Source: Bradyrhizobium sp. SRS-191 | GTDB lineage: Bacteria; Pseudomonadota; Alphaproteobacteria; Rhizobiales; Xanthobacteraceae | Assembly: GCF_024586915.1 (NCBI RefSeq) | Contig: NZ_JANBVS010000001.1 | Span: 787,942-851,941 of the forward strand | Length of the DNA stretch: 64,000 nucleotides | Direction: 5' to 3' | Shown here: piece after piece, positions 1 through 8,626 of the stretch | Position numbering within the stretch: position 1 is the first letter of the stretch | How the letters are laid out: each line of letters starts with the position of its first letter | Made by a program: the position numbers and the translations under genes | Notes under the pieces: generated by a model | The model's database searches: none | What the model saw: the letters and a program-made list of their open reading frames with translations, nothing else | Told to the model about the DNA's origin: nothing

Positions 1-105
1 TGGACATCCAGACCCTTTAGCTCCGCGTCTCGGGCCGCTCCCTGAGTTCGAGCCGCGGTCCTGCTTGCCAAAGATCCATTCCGCTCTGCGTGATGGACGC
101 TTTGG

Positions 106-345
106 TCACTTGATGATGCAGGCCCTTGCTTGCCGGCTCCACTTGAATGCTGCGCCGCATGGCGGCCTCGGCCGCGCACCTGCAGGGCACTCATTCCACA
201 CGGGAGCTCCCGCCTCCCAGCCATTCACCACGCAGCCGCCATTCGGCGCGACATGACAGCCCGGACCACAGGATTCGTTGGCAAGCGTGGGGCCCGCTGG
301 TGCCGCGATGGCCATGAGCAACATGACGGGATACACGAGCCTCAT
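106..345 (-). CDS. Small Cys-rich secreted protein, unknown function
   Basis: 79 residues. An N-terminal signal peptide (hydrophobic stretch LVYPVMLLMAIAAPAG, likely cleavage after TLA) leads into a short mature domain with six cysteines, including ESCGPGCH and a second GGC. The CGPGCHxxPNGGC pattern resembles the glycine/cysteine-rich small exported proteins (GCG_CRPN-like) that are common in Bradyrhizobium. Its role is unknown; an extracytoplasmic location is inferred from the signal peptide. It stands alone, with no same-strand neighbour nearby. The coding assignment rests on the signal peptide and the paired cysteines rather than on a recognised enzyme family. Confidence 0.65.
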   Translation of the reverse strand: MRLVYPVMLLMAIAAPAGPTLANESCGPGCHVAPNGGCVVNGWEAGAPVWNECPAGARPRPPCGAAFKWSRQARACIIK

Positions 346-757
346 TGCTTCACTCCATTTGCACCGTCTCGGCAGCTAAAGCTCGGCGCGGCTGAAAGCC
401 ACCGGTGAAAACATCGATCGTCCGGCTCCGTTCCCCCCGGGCAGGCAGCGGCCCCGCTCGAAACGACGCGGCTGAAGCACGCGCTTTTCGATATGCCCTA
501 CGGTGCTGTGACGAAACACCGCGCAGCAATCACGAACCGGCCTCGTTCTTTGCACGACTACGCCACAAGCCCCCGCCGAAATGGGTCAAGCGGCCGGAAG
601 GTTTTCACCATATTCGACGGAGATGGCGGGGGCTGGGCGGCGCCGAAAGCTAAAAGTCATATCTCGACATCAAACGTAACGAAAAGAACCGATTTCCACC
701 GCGAAGCGGCGACAGCTTCGGGCGGATTGGGGCGAAGCGCTCAAACAGGTCGACATC
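346..757. other. Intergenic stretch, no gene recognised
   Basis: About 410 bases between the secreted protein and the first of the tandem small genes. Possible reading frames here are short, rich in Arg/Pro and carry no family signature. A short inverted repeat (CGAAGC at 703-708 with GCTTCG at 716-721) lies about 40 bases before the next start and could be part of a leader or operator, but nothing else supports that. Confidence 0.5.
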
Positions 758-946
758 ATGGTTCGAAAATTCACTGCACGCGAAGTCATCGCCAGATCGT
801 ACCCCAGTTGGGATTACGCCATGGCCGACCGTCTCATCGCTTGGCTCGATCATTGCGGGTACGAAATCGTCGAAAAGAGGCCGGAGCTTGATGCCCCAGC
901 GCTCTCGGCCGACGGGTTGCAGCCGAACGTTGTCAACGCCTGCTGA
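758..946 (+). CDS. Small tandem-duplicated protein, copy 1
   Basis: 62 residues. The first 40 are nearly identical to the next gene: VIARSYPSWDYAMADRL here and VIARSYPTWDYAMADRL there, then IAWLxxCGYEIVEK. The tails after EIVEK differ. I do not recognise the family. There is no signal peptide or membrane segment, so it is probably cytoplasmic. The ATG has only a weak upstream purine patch (ACAGG). Conservation of protein sequence with silent DNA differences between the two copies supports real coding. Confidence 0.6.
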   Translation: MVRKFTAREVIARSYPSWDYAMADRLIAWLDHCGYEIVEKRPELDAPALSADGLQPNVVNAC

Positions 947-1082
947 CCAGGACCGTCCCTGGCGCTCGCAAGCCGGCCCTCTTGGGCGCGAAGCCAGGAA
1001 CGGGCTGGAGCCCCCAGTGTTGAACGAGGTACGCTGGACGCCGAATTGAATCGGCGTGTCAGGTGAGATCAAAGGAGGACGA

Positions 1083-1277
1083 ATGTCTCGCAAGCTCACA
1101 CCGCGTCAAGTGATCGCCCGTTCCTACCCGACCTGGGACTACGCGATGGCCGACCGTCTCATCGCCTGGCTGGAAGATTGCGGCTACGAGATCGTGGAAA
1201 AAGAGGCCGTGCACCGCGACGCCAGCCTGGTACCGGATGCGCCGGAAACGACATCGTCACTCGAAAGCACGCATTGA
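1083..1277 (+). CDS. Small tandem-duplicated protein, copy 2
   Basis: 64 residues, paralogous to the gene about 140 bases upstream. The conserved block runs from MSRKLTPRQVIARSYP to CGYEIVEK, followed by an unrelated tail. The start was chosen because a strong ribosome binding site (AAAGGAGG at 1071-1078) sits 4-5 bases before this ATG; an in-frame ATG/GTG 27 bases earlier overlaps that site and is unlikely. The function is unknown. The conserved part contains one Cys and aromatic residues (W, Y) that could form a small helical domain. Confidence 0.7.
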   Translation: MSRKLTPRQVIARSYPTWDYAMADRLIAWLEDCGYEIVEKEAVHRDASLVPDAPETTSSLESTH

Positions 1278-1335
1278 TCCCGCTCGCGGTCGACGGAGCG
1301 AGATCATTGACGTCTCACTTGAATGGGCCGGCGGC

Positions 1336-1782
1336 TCAAGCGAGCAGCTGTTTCTCGATCTCATAGACCGGCAGCTTGACCAGATCCTTGTGGATCTCGC
1401 CATGCAGGACCCTGCGCACCGCGTCGGAATAATCGGCGCGGATCATTCCGAGCGCACGCGGCGATGCCACCATCGTCACGCCCTTCGTCTCGCCCGCCAG
1501 GACAGCATGATGCAGGCGGTCGGCGATCTGCTTCAGAAAGGCCCGCTCGGCCTGATCATGCCAGTCCGTCTGTTCGACTGAACTCCGGGCGTGTCCGAAC
1601 GACTGCTGCACCGAGCCGGGGACGTCGGAGCCCTGGGCGCTCGTCCGCTCGTTCTCATGCTCATGCACTTCCTTGGTGTGCAGGTTCGGAAACATGCTGT
1701 CGCCGACGTTCTCGAGGATCAGCGCTTTGCGACCATCGCAAACGACGATCCAGTCACCGGTTCCGACCTTCATCTTGTCCAT
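1336..1782 (-). CDS. Host-attachment family protein (baeRF-like)
   Basis: 148 residues from the chosen start. It begins MDKMKVGTGDWIVVCDGRKA and contains DQAERAFLKQIADRL, KGVTMVASPRALGMIR and VRRVLHGEIHKDLVKLPV. This is the pattern of the 'protein required for attachment to host cells' family, related to bacterial/archaeal eRF1-domain proteins (baeRF). The biochemical role is unproven; a nucleotide- or ribosome-associated role is inferred from the fold family. The ATG at 1782 is preceded by GGAG at a spacing of 8, so the longer upstream extension is rejected. It is monocistronic. Confidence 0.8.
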   Translation of the reverse strand: MDKMKVGTGDWIVVCDGRKALILENVGDSMFPNLHTKEVHEHENERTSAQGSDVPGSVQQSFGHARSSVEQTDWHDQAERAFLKQIADRLHHAVLAGETKGVTMVASPRALGMIRADYSDAVRRVLHGEIHKDLVKLPVYEIEKQLLA

Positions 1783-1905
1783 GAGCCAACTCCATCTTCG
1801 TGACCCCTGCACGGGGTCGAACGTAAGTTCCCGCACATTGCGTTCGGGACACTTCAACTCGTCGTCCAGAGCGCCGGTCCCGCAGGCGGCAACGCCCGTC
1901 GCGCC

Positions 1906-2319
1906 CTAGAGGTTTTCTTCAAAATCCTCCAACGAGAGACCGAATTCGGACAGAGCCTCCTCGAGATAATCGCCGAGCATCGGCGTCTCGATCAGATAGG
2001 TTGCCGTGCGGTTGTTGTGAGCCTGCGCCGCCTGCGCGCGCAATTCATCCCAGTTCTCGAGCGAGCCGTCGCCGCGGCCCATCCACATCAGCGCAACCAG
2101 GTCGATCTGCTCGTCGACGTTCAAGCCCCTGATGAAACTGACGAGCTCTGACCGATCTGTCGTCGCGCCGCGTCCACCTGTCCCGGGAGCAGAGTCATCG
2201 TCCGTCAGATCTGCCAGCAGTTCCGGCTCGGACGCTTCCATTTCATACTGATGCACCTTCGTCACCACGAAGGCGACCTTCTCCGGCGAGATCGAGAGGT
2301 TGGGCGGGGTGGTGGTCAT
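1906..2319 (-). CDS. DUF3775 domain protein
   Basis: 137 residues, acidic. It starts MTTTPPNLSISPEKVAF and contains LVSFIRGLNVDEQIDLVAL, WMGRGDGSLENWDEL and a C-terminal acidic helix ending GLSLEDFEENL. The 'INxDEQxxLVALxWxGRGD' arrangement matches DUF3775, a small cytoplasmic family of alphaproteobacteria with no known activity. The ATG at 2319 is preceded by ACGGAGA about 8 bases upstream; a longer reading frame adds a basic stretch that does not fit the family. Confidence 0.78.
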   Translation of the reverse strand: MTTTPPNLSISPEKVAFVVTKVHQYEMEASEPELLADLTDDDSAPGTGGRGATTDRSELVSFIRGLNVDEQIDLVALMWMGRGDGSLENWDELRAQAAQAHNNRTATYLIETPMLGDYLEEALSEFGLSLEDFEENL

Positions 2320-2512
2320 GCAGCGTCTCCGTGGGTGCCCGGGCAACACGCCACGGGTCCCATTGAGGTAACGCTAGGCGCTCCGGAGGGAGCGCACTTT
2401 GCGCAAGATCAAGGCAGTCTGGCGGCGGGAAGCTGCGTGGCCGACGGGCCGTGCCAGCTGCAGGCGATTGCAAACGCTCTCGACCGGATGGGGCGAGACG
2501 GCCGCTCCCGAA

Positions 2513-3004
2513 CTACCAGGTCGAGCCGAACAGGCCGAAATGGGGCTGTTGGGCGACCAGGATCATGGGCCTTCCGGGAGGAGCCTTTGCGCTCTTCCGC
2601 TTCTTGGTCTCCACGGCTCTCGCGCTGGCCTCCGAAAGTCTCGTGGCGTGGGCTTTTTCGACCGCCTTCGGCGTTACGGACGACGGGCTGGTCCCGACAG
2701 TGTCCATCTGCGCATAGGCATCCCGAGCGCTTGCCTTGGAGGTTTCCGTCTTCGGCAGTTCTGCTGCGGCCACCGGGGCCGCCTGCTCCACCTTCGCAAG
2801 CGCCACGGGCGCCGGAGGCGCGACCGACGTATCCATCACGATCCGCTCAGGCCACTTGCGTGCCGACTGGATCCGGACGGGAGGAAGGTCCGAGGCCGAT
2901 GTGAGGTTCGCCGGCAGCGGCACACTGGGAAGCACGGCGTCCGCGAGGACCAGCAACGCAAACAAGGCACCGCCGACAAACAGAAAGTAGCGCAAGATAG
3001 GCAT
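2513..3004 (-). CDS. Membrane-anchored hypothetical protein
   Basis: 163 residues. One N-terminal membrane segment (YFLFVGGALFALLVLADAVL) is followed by a Pro/Ala/Lys-rich, apparently disordered periplasmic region and a C-terminal block PMILVAQQPHFGLFGSTW. I do not recognise a family; proteins of this layout are common among Bradyrhizobium hypotheticals. The membrane segment begins within the first ten residues, so it is either an uncleaved anchor or a signal peptide. It lies upstream of the DUF3775 gene on the same strand, separated by about 190 bases that contain a GCGCTCC/GGAGCGC hairpin at 2378-2395. Confidence 0.65.
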   Translation of the reverse strand: MPILRYFLFVGGALFALLVLADAVLPSVPLPANLTSASDLPPVRIQSARKWPERIVMDTSVAPPAPVALAKVEQAAPVAAAELPKTETSKASARDAYAQMDTVGTSPSSVTPKAVEKAHATRLSEASARAVETKKRKSAKAPPGRPMILVAQQPHFGLFGSTW

Positions 3005-3122
3005 AATTTACCGCTCCGTCGGCCCACCCCGAGCCGACCATCCACCTAACGGATGACAATGACAGTATGTTCCCGAGGCGACCGATCCGGTTCAAGGACC
3101 GCGGGAAACTAGCGCGACATAA

Positions 3123-3854
3123 TTAGATTTTCGTCGCTGCAACCAGCGCGCATTTCGCCGAGCTGGCATTAACGTTGACAAATCCGACATGGACCGAGGC
3201 GAACGTCCTGCGGCTCTGCGGGCGGATTTCGCCTGGAACGACCCGGCGGCGCTCCGTGACCAGGGAGCCGTCGCGCCGGCTGAAGGCGCAGTTGATCTCG
3301 ACGTCCTTGATCGCGAAGCTATTGGTATTTCGCAGCGACAGGGTGACGAGCGCCTTCGATCCCAACCCACCGCGCCGCCAGGATTGGGAACTGATGCGCA
3401 GGCCGGACAGAACGGCAGCGTCGGGCGCAGCCGACGAGCCAGGCTGCAGCGCCGGCGCGAGGCTCGCATTCGCGTCCATCAGGCTCGGAACCGCACTGGC
3501 TGCGGATGACGGGGCGAGATACGCGCCGGATCCATTGGACACACCGGGCACGACCGACGAGAAGCCACGCGACGGCTCCGTGCCATCCTCATCGTCTTGA
3601 TACTGCCTGCTCGATCCGTCCAACGTGAGCCGCGCAAGATTGCCGTCGACGATCTCGCCCTCGTCCATGGACATGATCAGCCAGCCGACCGTACCGAACA
3701 CGACGAGCGCGAGAGCGCCGAGCCCAAGCGAAGCCGTTCCCAGCGGGATATGCGCGTCCGCCCGTCGGCGCGCAGGCGTCGCGCCGAGCTTGCGCCTCAG
3801 CAAACGAGAGAGACCCGCACTCATGTCTGCACCATCGGCTGCCCGCTCGGGCAT
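3123..3854 (-). CDS. Single-pass membrane hypothetical protein
   Basis: 243 residues from the preferred start. A short cytoplasmic N-terminus with a basic patch (RLLRRKLGATPARRR) precedes one membrane segment (SLGLGALALVVFGTVGWLIM). A low-complexity linker and a C-terminal beta-rich domain follow (LSGLRISSQSWRRGGLGSK, SFAIKDVEINCAFSRRDGS, ending KCALVAATKI). The C-terminal half resembles FxLYD-like or FN3-like extracytoplasmic domains, but I cannot name a family. ATG 3854 was chosen because GAAGGA lies 9 bases upstream; starts at 3980, 3878 or 3824 are possible. It runs divergently from the glyoxalase-fold gene. Confidence 0.6.
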   Translation of the reverse strand: MPERAADGADMSAGLSRLLRRKLGATPARRRADAHIPLGTASLGLGALALVVFGTVGWLIMSMDEGEIVDGNLARLTLDGSSRQYQDDEDGTEPSRGFSSVVPGVSNGSGAYLAPSSAASAVPSLMDANASLAPALQPGSSAAPDAAVLSGLRISSQSWRRGGLGSKALVTLSLRNTNSFAIKDVEINCAFSRRDGSLVTERRRVVPGEIRPQSRRTFASVHVGFVNVNASSAKCALVAATKI

Positions 3855-4033
3855 CTGGAAGCTTCCTTCGGCAAACATCGCCAGCGTGTCATGCAAAGCC
3901 GACAATTGGAGGGCAGGCCCGGATACCGTTCGTTCGCCGGACTGGTGCCGGCGGCAGCGAGCCGGTAGACATGCGATCAATTGGTAACGCCGCCGCTTCG
4001 GCCGCGGTTCACTCTTTGGAAAGCTCTGAGACG

Positions 4034-4417
4034 ATGTTGAATGTCACCTGGGACCACATTCATCTGCGCAGCCCTGATCCGGAAGCGACCGCCAACTGGC
4101 TCCACGAGGTTCTCGGCGGCGAGATCGTCCGCAATCCCGGCCGCATCGACGTCAAACTTGGTGGCGCCAGCGTGTTCATTGCGAAGGTCGAGCCTGACGA
4201 CGGCGTCCATGCGCCGCCCGCGACGCCACACCAGGGCCTCGATCATTTCGGCCTCACCGTGAAGGACATCGACGCCGCGGCGGCCGAACTGAAGGCCAAG
4301 GGCGTCACCTTCACGACCGAGCCGACCACGATCCGCCCCGGCGTGCGCATCTGCTTCATCCGCGGCCCCGAGGGTATCTCCATCGAGCTGCTGGAGCGCG
4401 ACAAGAAATACGTCTGA
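4034..4417 (+). CDS. VOC (glyoxalase/dioxygenase fold) family protein
   Basis: 127 residues. It begins MLNVTWDHIHLRSPDPEATA and continues with FIAKVEPDD, TPHQGLDHFGLTVKDIDAA and IRGPEGISIELLERD. This is the paired beta-alpha-beta-beta-beta architecture of the vicinal oxygen chelate superfamily. Likely metal ligands are the His in WDHIHL, the His in LDHFGL and the Glu in SIELLE. The substrate is unknown: it could be a glyoxalase, a dioxygenase-like enzyme or a lyase. The start at 4034 gives the normal family N-terminus and follows a GGAAAG patch; the upstream extension is not family-like. It is monocistronic. Confidence 0.8.
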   Translation: MLNVTWDHIHLRSPDPEATANWLHEVLGGEIVRNPGRIDVKLGGASVFIAKVEPDDGVHAPPATPHQGLDHFGLTVKDIDAAAAELKAKGVTFTTEPTTIRPGVRICFIRGPEGISIELLERDKKYV

Positions 4418-4434
4418 GAGGCCGCACGGTCCGA

Positions 4435-4893
4435 CTACGTCATGCTGCCCGGCATGAAGCAACGGATCGAGAGCCCCTGATAGCCGCGCATCGGCCAGAC
4501 CATGGTGCGGCCGACGCGGTTGGGCTCGGTGATCACGGCATCGTCGGGAACGTCGAGCCACTCGCCCTCGATGCGGACACGGTAGTGACCACCTTTGCTC
4601 TCCCAATCGACGTCGCTGACGGCGCTGCCGTCGGCATCGGAGCAGCACGGGCCCTTGCCGCTGCGCAGGCCGTCGAACCACGCCTTGATCTCCGGCGAGG
4701 AGTTCGCCCATTGACCGCGGTCACGCGCCTGTGTCGGCGTAGCGAGCGCGATCAGCAGCGCGGCGCCGGTGACCTGGATCGGAGGCTTCCAGCGTCCGGA
4801 CCCCTGCCGCCTTGAACCGGTGTGACTGACAGCCGAACAATCAGCGCGATGCGGCGCATGGCCGCGGGACACGATCGATTTGCTCATTTCCAT
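4435..4893 (-). CDS. Secreted hypothetical protein
   Basis: About 152 residues. A long polar N-terminus precedes a hydrophobic segment (QVTGAALLIALATPTQA), then the mature domain RDRGQWANSSPEIKAWF, GKGPCCSDADGSAVSD, YRVRIEGEWLDVPDDAV and a C-terminal RCFMPGSMT. The paired Cys after GKGP and the C-terminal Cys suggest a periplasmic fold with a disulphide. I recognise it only as a family of conserved hypotheticals in Bradyrhizobium. The start is uncertain (ATG at 4893 or 4887), with GGAG just upstream and a small TGCACC/GGTGCA hairpin directly before it. Confidence 0.65.
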   Translation of the reverse strand: MEMSKSIVSRGHAPHRADCSAVSHTGSRRQGSGRWKPPIQVTGAALLIALATPTQARDRGQWANSSPEIKAWFDGLRSGKGPCCSDADGSAVSDVDWESKGGHYRVRIEGEWLDVPDDAVITEPNRVGRTMVWPMRGYQGLSIRCFMPGSMT

Positions 4894-5027
4894 CTGGCTC
4901 CTGCACCACTCCAGGGTGCAAGCATGATAATGCATCAACCGGGCCAGATTTAGATTCGATCGCGGCTTCGTGAGAGTCAATCCGGGAATCGACGTAGCTC
5001 AGCCAGATCCGTGTTCGGTCCGTAAGA

Positions 5028-7709
5028 CTACTCGGCCGCTTGCTCCAGCGGGGCCGTGCGCGGAAGGATGATTTGAACGCGTGTGCCCGCGCCGGGCTCA
5101 GTGTCGAGATCGAGCCGGCCACCCAGCCTGTTGGTGACGATGTTGTAGACGATGTGCAGCCCGAGCCCCGTGCCGCCCTGGTCGCGGCGTGTCGTGAAGA
5201 ACGGATCGAAGGCGCGGCGGCGGACGTCCAGCGACATGCCGCAGCCATTGTCGGAAAAGATGATCTCGACATTGTCGCGCCCGGACTCGCGCGCCCGGAT
5301 CTCGATCACTCCGCTGCGCCCATCAGGGAACGCATGCGCGACGGCATTGAGGAACAGGTTGGTCAAGACCTGGCCATACGGGCCGGGATAGCTGTTCATC
5401 ACCAGATTGGGCTGGCAATCGACGTTGATCGTCAGGTTCTGTCTGCGCACGCCCGGGCGCAGACTCATCACCACCTGCTCGGTGAGATCGGCCAGGTCGA
5501 AGCTGCGCTGGTCGGAGTAGTTGCGGTCCGCAGCGACCTGCTTGAACGACTGGATCAACTCGGCCGCGCGATTGAGGTTGGCCACCAGTTGCGCCGCCGC
5601 ATTGCGGCTGGTGTCGATGAACTCGTTCAGGCTCGATCGCCTGAGTTCGCCGCGCGTCACCGCCTCGCTAAACAGATCGGTCTTGCGCTCGAGCGCGGAC
5701 GCCACCGTCAGGCTGATGCCGACGGGATTGTTGACCTCATGCGCGACACCGGCGACCATGCGGCCGAGTGCGGCGAGCTTCTCCGCCTCGATCAGCGAGG
5801 CCTGCGTCTCGCGCAGGTTCCGGAGCGCGGTCTCGGCCGCCTCCTTCGCCTTGCGCATCTCCTGCTCGCTCTTCTTGCGCTCGCCGATGTCGAGCGCCAC
5901 GGTGACGATCTTGTCGACCTCGCCGTCGGCATCGAGCAGCGGCAGCTTGTTGACCAGCCACTGCCGCATGACGTTGCAGGAATCCAGGTACTCTTCCTCG
6001 TAGAAGCCGAGGCCGTCTTTCGTCGCCAGCACGCGCTTGTCGTTGCCGTCGGTCTTGCTCGCGCCATAGCGCGACATCAGCTCGCCCGTGGTGCGTCCCA
6101 GCGCATCCTCGGGCTCGACGTTGAAGATGCCGGCCATGTAGCGGTTCATCAGCACGTAGCGCAGCTCGCGATCCTTGACGTTGATGACCGCGGGCACGGT
6201 GTCGATGACCTGCTGCAGCAGGCGTCGTCCCTCGGCGATCGCGTCTTCAGCGCGTTTCTGATCGGTGATGTCGCGGACGACGCCTTCATAGCGGACGACC
6301 TCCCCGCTCTCGTCGCGCACCACCGTGGCGCTGTCGGAGAGCCAGCGGATCTCGCCGTTGCGCCGGCGCACCTGGTATTCGAATTCGCGCACCATGCCGT
6401 CGCGACGCATCAGCCGCTGATAACGTTCGCGCGCGAGGGGGTGGACATAGATCGTATCGGCGATGTCGTTGACGCTCTGGATCAGATCGCTGGTCGTTTC
6501 ATAACCCATGATGCGCGCGAGCGCCGGATTGGCGTTGAGCACGAGGCCGCCCGGAGTCGTCACATAGATGCCGTCGATCGAAGCTTCGAACAGCTTGCGA
6601 TAGCTCTCCTCGGCGAGCCGCTGCTCGGCGAGCGCGCGCACCGCCGCCTCGCGGGCGGCATCGGCGTCCTGCAGCGTCTGCCGGAACACTTCGGCGGCAC
6701 GCGCGATGTCGCCGATCTCGTTCTGGACGTCGGTCTGCGGGATCGACGTCGCCTTCTCGCCGCCCGCCAGCGCCCGAATCGAGCGCGCGATCGAGGCCAG
6801 CGGCTTCACGGTCCGGCGCACCACGAACCACGCGGCGAAGATGCCGATCAGCACGCCCGATGTGCCGAAGATGATGCTCTGCCACTTGGTTTCCGCGAGC
6901 GTGCGCGCGAAGTCGCGCGACAGCACCTTGCCCTGGCTGGCGCTGAGCGCGCGCAACAGCTCGGTGACGCGGCCGATCAACCGGCCCTCGATGCCCAGCA
7001 CCTCCTTGTCGAGCCGGGCGATCTCGTCCTCGGTGCCGGAGATGGCGATGATCGCCTCGGCATAGCGGTCCACGGCCGTCCGCAGCGTGGCGTCCTCGAT
7101 CGGCAGCGCGCGCATGCTGCGGGCCGCCTGCTCGGCGCCGGCGGGATCACGCGCCAGCAGCGCCGCTCCGACCTGGTTCTGCACCTGGAACAAGGCTCGC
7201 GCCGTGCCGCGATCGGTGACGCCGGCGATCGCCGCCTCGAACCCCTCGCGCGCGGCTGGCAGCCCTGACAGCAGCTCAGCGCGCTGTGCGATCAGCGCGC
7301 TGATCCGGTCGATGCCCTCGCGATAATTCGCCAGCCGTTGCGAGACGCCGTCGATCGTCGCCTGCTGCTCCGGCGCCAGTTGGAGCCGCGTCTTCTTCAG
7401 GAGCGCGCTGAGCTCGGTCGCCGCCTCCATGACGCGATCGGAGCGTGAGCCGGGATCGGTGACGAAGTCACGCGCCGCGAGCCGCAGCTCGTTCATGCGC
7501 TGATCGATCTCCTCGGCGAGATCGCCGACGCCCTGCAGCCGCTGCAGCTCGGCAAAAGTCGAGTCGATGTGGCGGATGGCGATCACGCTCGCCATGCTGG
7601 TCGCGGTGATGACGGCAAGCAGCAGCAAAAAGCTGCCAAAGATCATCCGTCCGATCGTGAGGGATCGGAGGCGATCGCAGGCCATGCCGAAATCAACGTT
7701 TTTACTCAT
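5028..7709 (-). CDS. PAS-domain sensor histidine kinase
   Basis: 893 residues. In order: membrane segment 1 (about residues 19-45, MIFGSFLLLLAVITATSM), a periplasmic helical sensor region of about 240 residues, membrane segment 2 (SIIFGTSGVLIGIFAAW), HAMP linker, PAS 1 (FEASIDGIYVTTPGGLVLN) with a PAC tail (YEGVVRDITDQKRAE), PAS 2 (VIDTVPAVINVKDRELRYV), a coiled coil, the phospho-acceptor helix (VAGVAHEVNNPVGISL, His phosphorylation site) and the ATPase domain with N box NLFLNAVAHAFPDG, G1 DNGCGMS and FDPFFTTRRDQGGTGLGLH. All catalytic motifs are intact, so it should autophosphorylate. No response regulator lies nearby, so its partner is unknown. The ligand is probably sensed by the periplasmic four-helix region and the PAS domains. 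Confidence 0.92.
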   Translation of the reverse strand: MSKNVDFGMACDRLRSLTIGRMIFGSFLLLLAVITATSMASVIAIRHIDSTFAELQRLQGVGDLAEEIDQRMNELRLAARDFVTDPGSRSDRVMEAATELSALLKKTRLQLAPEQQATIDGVSQRLANYREGIDRISALIAQRAELLSGLPAAREGFEAAIAGVTDRGTARALFQVQNQVGAALLARDPAGAEQAARSMRALPIEDATLRTAVDRYAEAIIAISGTEDEIARLDKEVLGIEGRLIGRVTELLRALSASQGKVLSRDFARTLAETKWQSIIFGTSGVLIGIFAAWFVVRRTVKPLASIARSIRALAGGEKATSIPQTDVQNEIGDIARAAEVFRQTLQDADAAREAAVRALAEQRLAEESYRKLFEASIDGIYVTTPGGLVLNANPALARIMGYETTSDLIQSVNDIADTIYVHPLARERYQRLMRRDGMVREFEYQVRRRNGEIRWLSDSATVVRDESGEVVRYEGVVRDITDQKRAEDAIAEGRRLLQQVIDTVPAVINVKDRELRYVLMNRYMAGIFNVEPEDALGRTTGELMSRYGASKTDGNDKRVLATKDGLGFYEEEYLDSCNVMRQWLVNKLPLLDADGEVDKIVTVALDIGERKKSEQEMRKAKEAAETALRNLRETQASLIEAEKLAALGRMVAGVAHEVNNPVGISLTVASALERKTDLFSEAVTRGELRRSSLNEFIDTSRNAAAQLVANLNRAAELIQSFKQVAADRNYSDQRSFDLADLTEQVVMSLRPGVRRQNLTINVDCQPNLVMNSYPGPYGQVLTNLFLNAVAHAFPDGRSGVIEIRARESGRDNVEIIFSDNGCGMSLDVRRRAFDPFFTTRRDQGGTGLGLHIVYNIVTNRLGGRLDLDTEPGAGTRVQIILPRTAPLEQAAE

Positions 7710-7820
7710 GGGATCCGATGGTCGGAACCGTAGTATATACGAGCCGCCGTGCGGCCAACAGAACAAATTAGGAACAAAAGTCGCCCGGGCGATCCGCCGG
7801 ACGAAAAATAGTCTGTGCGG

Positions 7821-8624
7821 TTAACCGGCCGCACTGAATGCGAACACCTCCCCATCATAGCCGGCTTCGCGCGGGATGCGCAGCTCGCGGCCGCCATCGG
7901 CGGTCTTGGTCATGACCGGCATCACGGTCACGATGTCCATGTCGCGCGCCGCGGCCAGCGCGTCGGCCACCGTGGGCTGCTTGCCGAGCCGGATCAGGTT
8001 GCGCGTGGTCGGGAATGGCAGCTTGAAGCGGCCGTCGTCGCCGCCCGCGAGCGCCTCGCGCGGCGATACCCAGATCGAGTCGGTCGATTCCCGGCCGTCA
8101 TGGGCGCCGAGCTGGTCCGGCGGCGCGGCGGCCAGGAAGAACCAAGTGTCGAAGCGCTTCGGCATGCCCTCGGGCGTGATCCAATGCGCATAGGGCACCA
8201 GCGCATCCAGCGCCAGCACCAGACCATGCGTCTCGATCACCTCGCGGAAGCTGATCTTGCTCTCACACAGCGCCAGGCGATGCGCAGCTTCGATCTCGCG
8301 TGCGGTGGCCGCATCGATCAGCGCCTGATCGCTCTTGCGGCGCGCCAGCAGGATGCCGCTCTCCTCGAACGTCTCGCGCACTCCCGCGATCCGAAAGCCG
8401 AGCGCCTCGACGCCGAGGCCCTCATCGCCGGCATAGAGCTCGGGATTGCCGGCGATCTCCTGATCGCCCTTGTCGACGCTGCCGCCTGGAAACACGAGGG
8501 CGCCCGAGTTGAACTCGATCTGATGGTGACGCACCATCATGAAGACCTCGATCTCGCGCGCCGCCGCGCTGTCGCGCAGCAGCAGAACGGTCGAAGCAGG
8601 ACGAACGGCGGCAGCGTCAGCCAT
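7821..8624 (-). CDS. Nudix hydrolase (NUDT19-like)
   Basis: 267 residues. After an N-terminal strand (STVLLLRDSAAAREIEVFM) come GALVFPGGSVD and the Nudix box GFRIAGVRETFEESGILL, with the metal-binding REtfEEsG core intact. The long insert and C-terminal extension resemble NUDT7/NUDT19-type enzymes, which hydrolyse CoA and acyl-CoA diphosphates. That would fit its place at the end of a CoA-dependent gene group, but the substrate is inferred. The start lies only 2 bases after the stop of the DapA-like gene, so the two are probably translationally coupled. Confidence 0.85.
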   Translation of the reverse strand: MADAAAVRPASTVLLLRDSAAAREIEVFMMVRHHQIEFNSGALVFPGGSVDKGDQEIAGNPELYAGDEGLGVEALGFRIAGVRETFEESGILLARRKSDQALIDAATAREIEAAHRLALCESKISFREVIETHGLVLALDALVPYAHWITPEGMPKRFDTWFFLAAAPPDQLGAHDGRESTDSIWVSPREALAGGDDGRFKLPFPTTRNLIRLGKQPTVADALAAARDMDIVTVMPVMTKTADGGRELRIPREAGYDGEVFAFSAAG

Positions 8625-8626
8625 GG

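Noticed and set aside
5040..7268. A 742-codon open frame opposite the histidine kinase gene
   Set aside because: It is the antisense shadow of a GC-rich coding gene, with low-complexity His/Asp/Arg/Gly content and no family motif.
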